64,000 bases of DNA. Source: Paraburkholderia guartelaensis. Lineage in GTDB: Bacteria; Pseudomonadota; Gammaproteobacteria; Burkholderiales; Burkholderiaceae. A program made the translations under genes and the position numbers. The notes beneath the pieces are model-generated. The model did not search any database. It was not told where the DNA came from and saw nothing but the letters and a program-made list of their open reading frames with translations. The stretch lies in the NCBI RefSeq assembly GCF_004353905.1, contig NZ_SMOD01000020.1, forward strand, positions 91,472 through 155,471, given 5' to 3'. Shown one piece after another: positions 62,639 to 64,000 of this stretch (position 1 is its first letter; each line of letters starts with the position of its first letter).

Positions 62639-62863
62639 TCAGTATGGCGTGATCACTAGCCTCTTGTCTTCGACCGTGATTCGGACGCGCTGGCCTGGTT
62701 CAAAGCCTGCGACTTCGAGCCATCGGCCAGAAAGCTTGAGCCAGGGGTAAAGCGGCGGGTCATTTCTTGCCCGTGAGCTGGACTTGCGGTACCGCCAAGA
62801 CTGCCGGATGGTTACGCGGCGCTCGGGATGTGCGTGCAATGCATTAAGATTGGCGTCAGCCAT
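62639..62863 (-). CDS. SymE-family toxin-like protein
   Basis: The 74-residue protein has a variable N terminus and a SymE-like C-terminal half: RRVTIRQSWRYRKSS and then PPLYPWLKLSGRWLEVAGFEPGQRVRITVEDKRLVITPY, with the AbrB-like swapped-hairpin pattern (L-S-G-R-W-L-E-x-A-G-F-x-x-G). E. coli SymE is an SOS-induced protein with an AbrB-type fold held in check by the antisense RNA SymR. AAGGAG seven bases before the ATG fixes the start. An XRE gene lies 94 bases upstream in the same direction, with a hairpin between. Confidence 0.88.
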   Translation of the reverse strand: MADANLNALHAHPERRVTIRQSWRYRKSSSRARNDPPLYPWLKLSGRWLEVAGFEPGQRVRITVEDKRLVITPY

Positions 62864-62895
62864 GGTCAACTCCTTGGTTGAGTTGGTTTTGGTTA

Positions 62896-62930
62896 GCGGG
62901 CCTTGAGTGCTAGTAACACTCATGGCCCGC
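62896..62930 (-). promoter_or_regulatory. Intergenic hairpin between the XRE and symE genes
   Basis: An outer 7-bp GC stem (62896-62902 with 62924-62930) and an inner 6-bp stem (62904-62909 with 62917-62922) are joined by one mismatch and a 7-base loop. It sits about 20 bases ahead of the symE ribosome binding site and has no U-run, so a role in message processing or translation is more likely than termination. Confidence 0.55.
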
Positions 62931-62957
62931 GCTTCGTTTACTGCATTGAGACTCCTT

Positions 62958-63311
62958 CTACTTCCGCGCCTGTGCGAGCACGGTGTCCAACATTTGTGAG
63001 ACGAACTGCTGTTTGGGCTTGGGTAGTTGTTCGATCGCGGCGATCTGACGTTGTAGGCGCGACATTGATCTGTACCCGGCCGCCGGCACGCCGAGCGGCT
63101 TGCCCAACAACTCATCGGCAGTGGACATCAACAGCTCCGCTAGCATGGGCAACATGGACGCCGGAACGCGTGAGCGCCCGCCTTCATAGTGAGCAAGCGT
63201 CTGCTGGGCGATGCCGAGTGCTTCGGCCAATTCGTGCTGGGTCAAACCGTGCGCTTTGCGCGCGCTGGCAATACGCTCCCCGAGTTCGCGGAAGAATTGC
63301 TCATCTTTCAT
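62958..63311 (-). CDS. XRE-family helix-turn-helix regulator
   Basis: The 117-residue protein has an XRE/Cro helix-turn-helix (FRELGERIASARKAHGLTQHELAEALGIAQQTLAHYEGGRSRVPASMLPMLAELL, about residues 7-62) followed by a short helical tail (LQRQIAAIEQLPKPKQQFVSQMLDTVLAQARK) that probably dimerises. GAGG precedes the ATG. It lies upstream of symE in the same direction, and a palindrome (63407-63423) about 96 bases upstream is a candidate operator. It may act as the transcriptional half of an addiction-like module. Confidence 0.92.
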   Translation of the reverse strand: MKDEQFFRELGERIASARKAHGLTQHELAEALGIAQQTLAHYEGGRSRVPASMLPMLAELLMSTADELLGKPLGVPAAGYRSMSRLQRQIAAIEQLPKPKQQFVSQMLDTVLAQARK

Positions 63312-63611
63312 GTTCGGGCCTCGTGGAAGAGCGTGCTACCCAACGCCGAATATATAAGGATGATTGGTTAGGTCATTCTATAGAGAATCGGAGTACGAAA
63401 TACTCGATTTAGCTTATCTAAATTTCATTTTTATTTTTATTTGACTCAAGACAGATCTATGATGTGCGTCGAACCGAAGATCCGCTCTTGAATGAAAGCA
63501 CACTGTGCGTACGGTTCCAGCGTAAGTCATCGAGCATCAACTTGTGCATAGCGTATCCGATATTTTTGCACTGCTTACAACAAGACGAGGTTCGTTGATG
63601 ACCGAATCAAA
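63312..63611. promoter_or_regulatory. AT-rich region upstream of the XRE gene with an operator-like palindrome
   Basis: This stretch is far more AT-rich than the rest of the window, notably 63405-63460. ATTTAG-CTTAT-CTAAAT (63407-63423) is a perfect inverted repeat. A -10-like TATAGA (minus strand, near 63378-63383) lies between it and the XRE start. The composition suggests horizontally acquired DNA. Confidence 0.5.
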
Positions 63612-63716
63612 ATGATGCAGGTGCGGGCCAACTACGTTGATCTACTGAAAATTGCGGATGAAAGGAATAGTGAGGAAGTCGGAGACATCAGGGCCGCAAC
63701 GATCGGAAGTGTCTGA
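63612..63716 (+). pseudogene. Short open frame apparently cut by the IS256-type element
   Basis: ATGATG opens a 34-residue frame (MMQVRANYVDLLKIADERNSEEVGDIRAA...) that ends in a stop at about the point where the sequence GGAAGTGTCTGAATTTTTG begins, which I take as the end of the insertion sequence. It may be the start of a disrupted gene, or a chance frame. No ribosome binding site is clear. Confidence 0.3.
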
Positions 63717-63741
63717 ATTTTTGTGTGCAAGGCAGATAAAA

Positions 63742-63759
63742 ACCTGCCGTCTGGCAGGT
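63742..63759 (-). terminator. Terminator of the transposase gene
   Basis: A perfect 7-bp stem (63742-63748 with 63753-63759) is followed on the minus strand by TTTTTATC, inside the insertion-sequence end. Confidence 0.7.
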
Positions 63760-63772
63760 CATCAATTGCATT

Positions 63773-64000
63773 CTACAAATGATTCCTGGTGAAGCGATCC
63801 TCGTAGAGGATCGCGAACTGGTTCATCGCGGCTTTCCAGTCATGTGCGGCACGGCTCCAGTCAGCCGTGATATTGCGCAAGGCCAGCCACAGCAGTTTGG
63901 TCGCGGCCTCGTCCGTGGGGAAGTGCCCACGCGTCTTGACGATCTTGCGTAGCTGGGCGTTCACGCTTTCAATGGCGTTGGTCGTGTAGATCACTTTGCG
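63773..64000 (-). CDS. IS256-family transposase, C-terminal part (5' end outside window)
   Basis: The visible 75 residues read RKVIYTTNAIESVNAQLRKIVKTRGHFPTDEAATKLLWLALRNI and continue to EDRFTRNHL. The TTNAIESVN block followed by a K-x-R-G-x-F-P-x-D-x-A segment, with its Glu, is the conserved C-terminal end of IS256 (mutator-type) transposases, which use a DDE active site whose final Glu lies in the NAIE motif. The frame is open to the window edge, so the gene starts beyond 64000. Intactness of the rest is unknown. Confidence 0.94.
   Translation of the reverse strand, partial: RKVIYTTNAIESVNAQLRKIVKTRGHFPTDEAATKLLWLALRNITADWSRAAHDWKAAMNQFAILYEDRFTRNHL

Larger units (their letters stand above)
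63705..64000 (-). mobile_element. One end of an IS256-family insertion sequence (continues outside window)
   Basis: The transposase 3' end at 63773-64000 and the AT-rich terminal sequence starting near 63705 (GGAAGTGTCTGAATTTTTG) mark the end of an IS256-type element. Its other end lies beyond the window. The exact terminal repeat cannot be confirmed without the partner end. Confidence 0.7.

Overview
The window is high-GC DNA from a beta-proteobacterium of the family Burkholderiaceae, most likely Paraburkholderia or Caballeronia. This rests on protein-level recognition of many typical genes: argS followed by a SPOR-domain gene and dsbA, an OmpC-type porin, DUF4148, DUF1840 and DUF3309 proteins, a KirBac channel, and a fused indolepyruvate ferredoxin oxidoreductase. 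I could not run any search, so the genus is an inference. No rRNA, tRNA or CRISPR array was seen. Most of the window looks like ordinary chromosome; the right edge (about 63.3-64.0 kb) is AT-rich and carries an IS256-type transposase end.

Layout. 0-9.9 kb: 3' end of metH, a small secreted basic protein, DUF1840, argS, a SPOR protein, dsbA, an SDR dehydrogenase, a DppA-like peptide-binding protein and a small VAP-repeat secreted protein. 9.9-17.5 kb: sulfate-binding protein, then fabI and a large PHA-synthase-like DUF3141 protein on the minus strand, divergent from pta-ackA. 17.5-23.2 kb: an RHH/ParE toxin-antitoxin pair, an RBBP9-type hydrolase, ghrA, HMG-CoA lyase, YbaK, DUF1289, MaoC and a metallo-hydrolase. 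23.4-33.5 kb: DUF445, a DMT exporter divergent from an Lrp regulator, a fluoroacetate-dehalogenase-like enzyme, a nitronate monooxygenase-like flavoprotein, LysR, a porin, a glycine-rich secreted protein and a bile-acid-symporter-family transporter.

33.7-53.6 kb: an EAL-GGDEF hybrid, DUF3309, a LacI-regulated mannose-to-fructose-6-phosphate catabolic operon (AGE-family isomerase plus PfkB kinase), two small conserved proteins, a KirBac potassium channel, the 1.2-kaa indolepyruvate oxidoreductase, cutC, an EAL protein with a C-terminal sensor, a CPA1 antiporter, a UraA-type permease, DUF2239 and a Cache-GGDEF diguanylate cyclase. Three cyclic-di-GMP proteins therefore lie within 20 kb.

53.9-64 kb: a bufferin-type RiPP operon (bufA1-bufB-bufC: DUF2282-like precursor, DUF692/MNIO oxidase, DUF2063 partner), DUF4148, a small conserved protein, an SRPBCC protein, a GntR-ABC transporter-gamma-glutamyltransferase operon that probably imports and hydrolyses gamma-glutamyl compounds, and an XRE-SymE pair next to the IS256 end.

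The most interesting items are: the bufferin operon with a near-perfect 20-bp palindrome in its divergent promoter region; the DUF3141 protein with a PhaC-like Cys-Asp-His triad and a histone-H1-like tail, clustered with pta, ackA and fabI; the XRE-SymE pair with an intergenic hairpin and an operator-like palindrome; and paired TTACCCGGGTAA-type elements in front of the DUF2239 gene.
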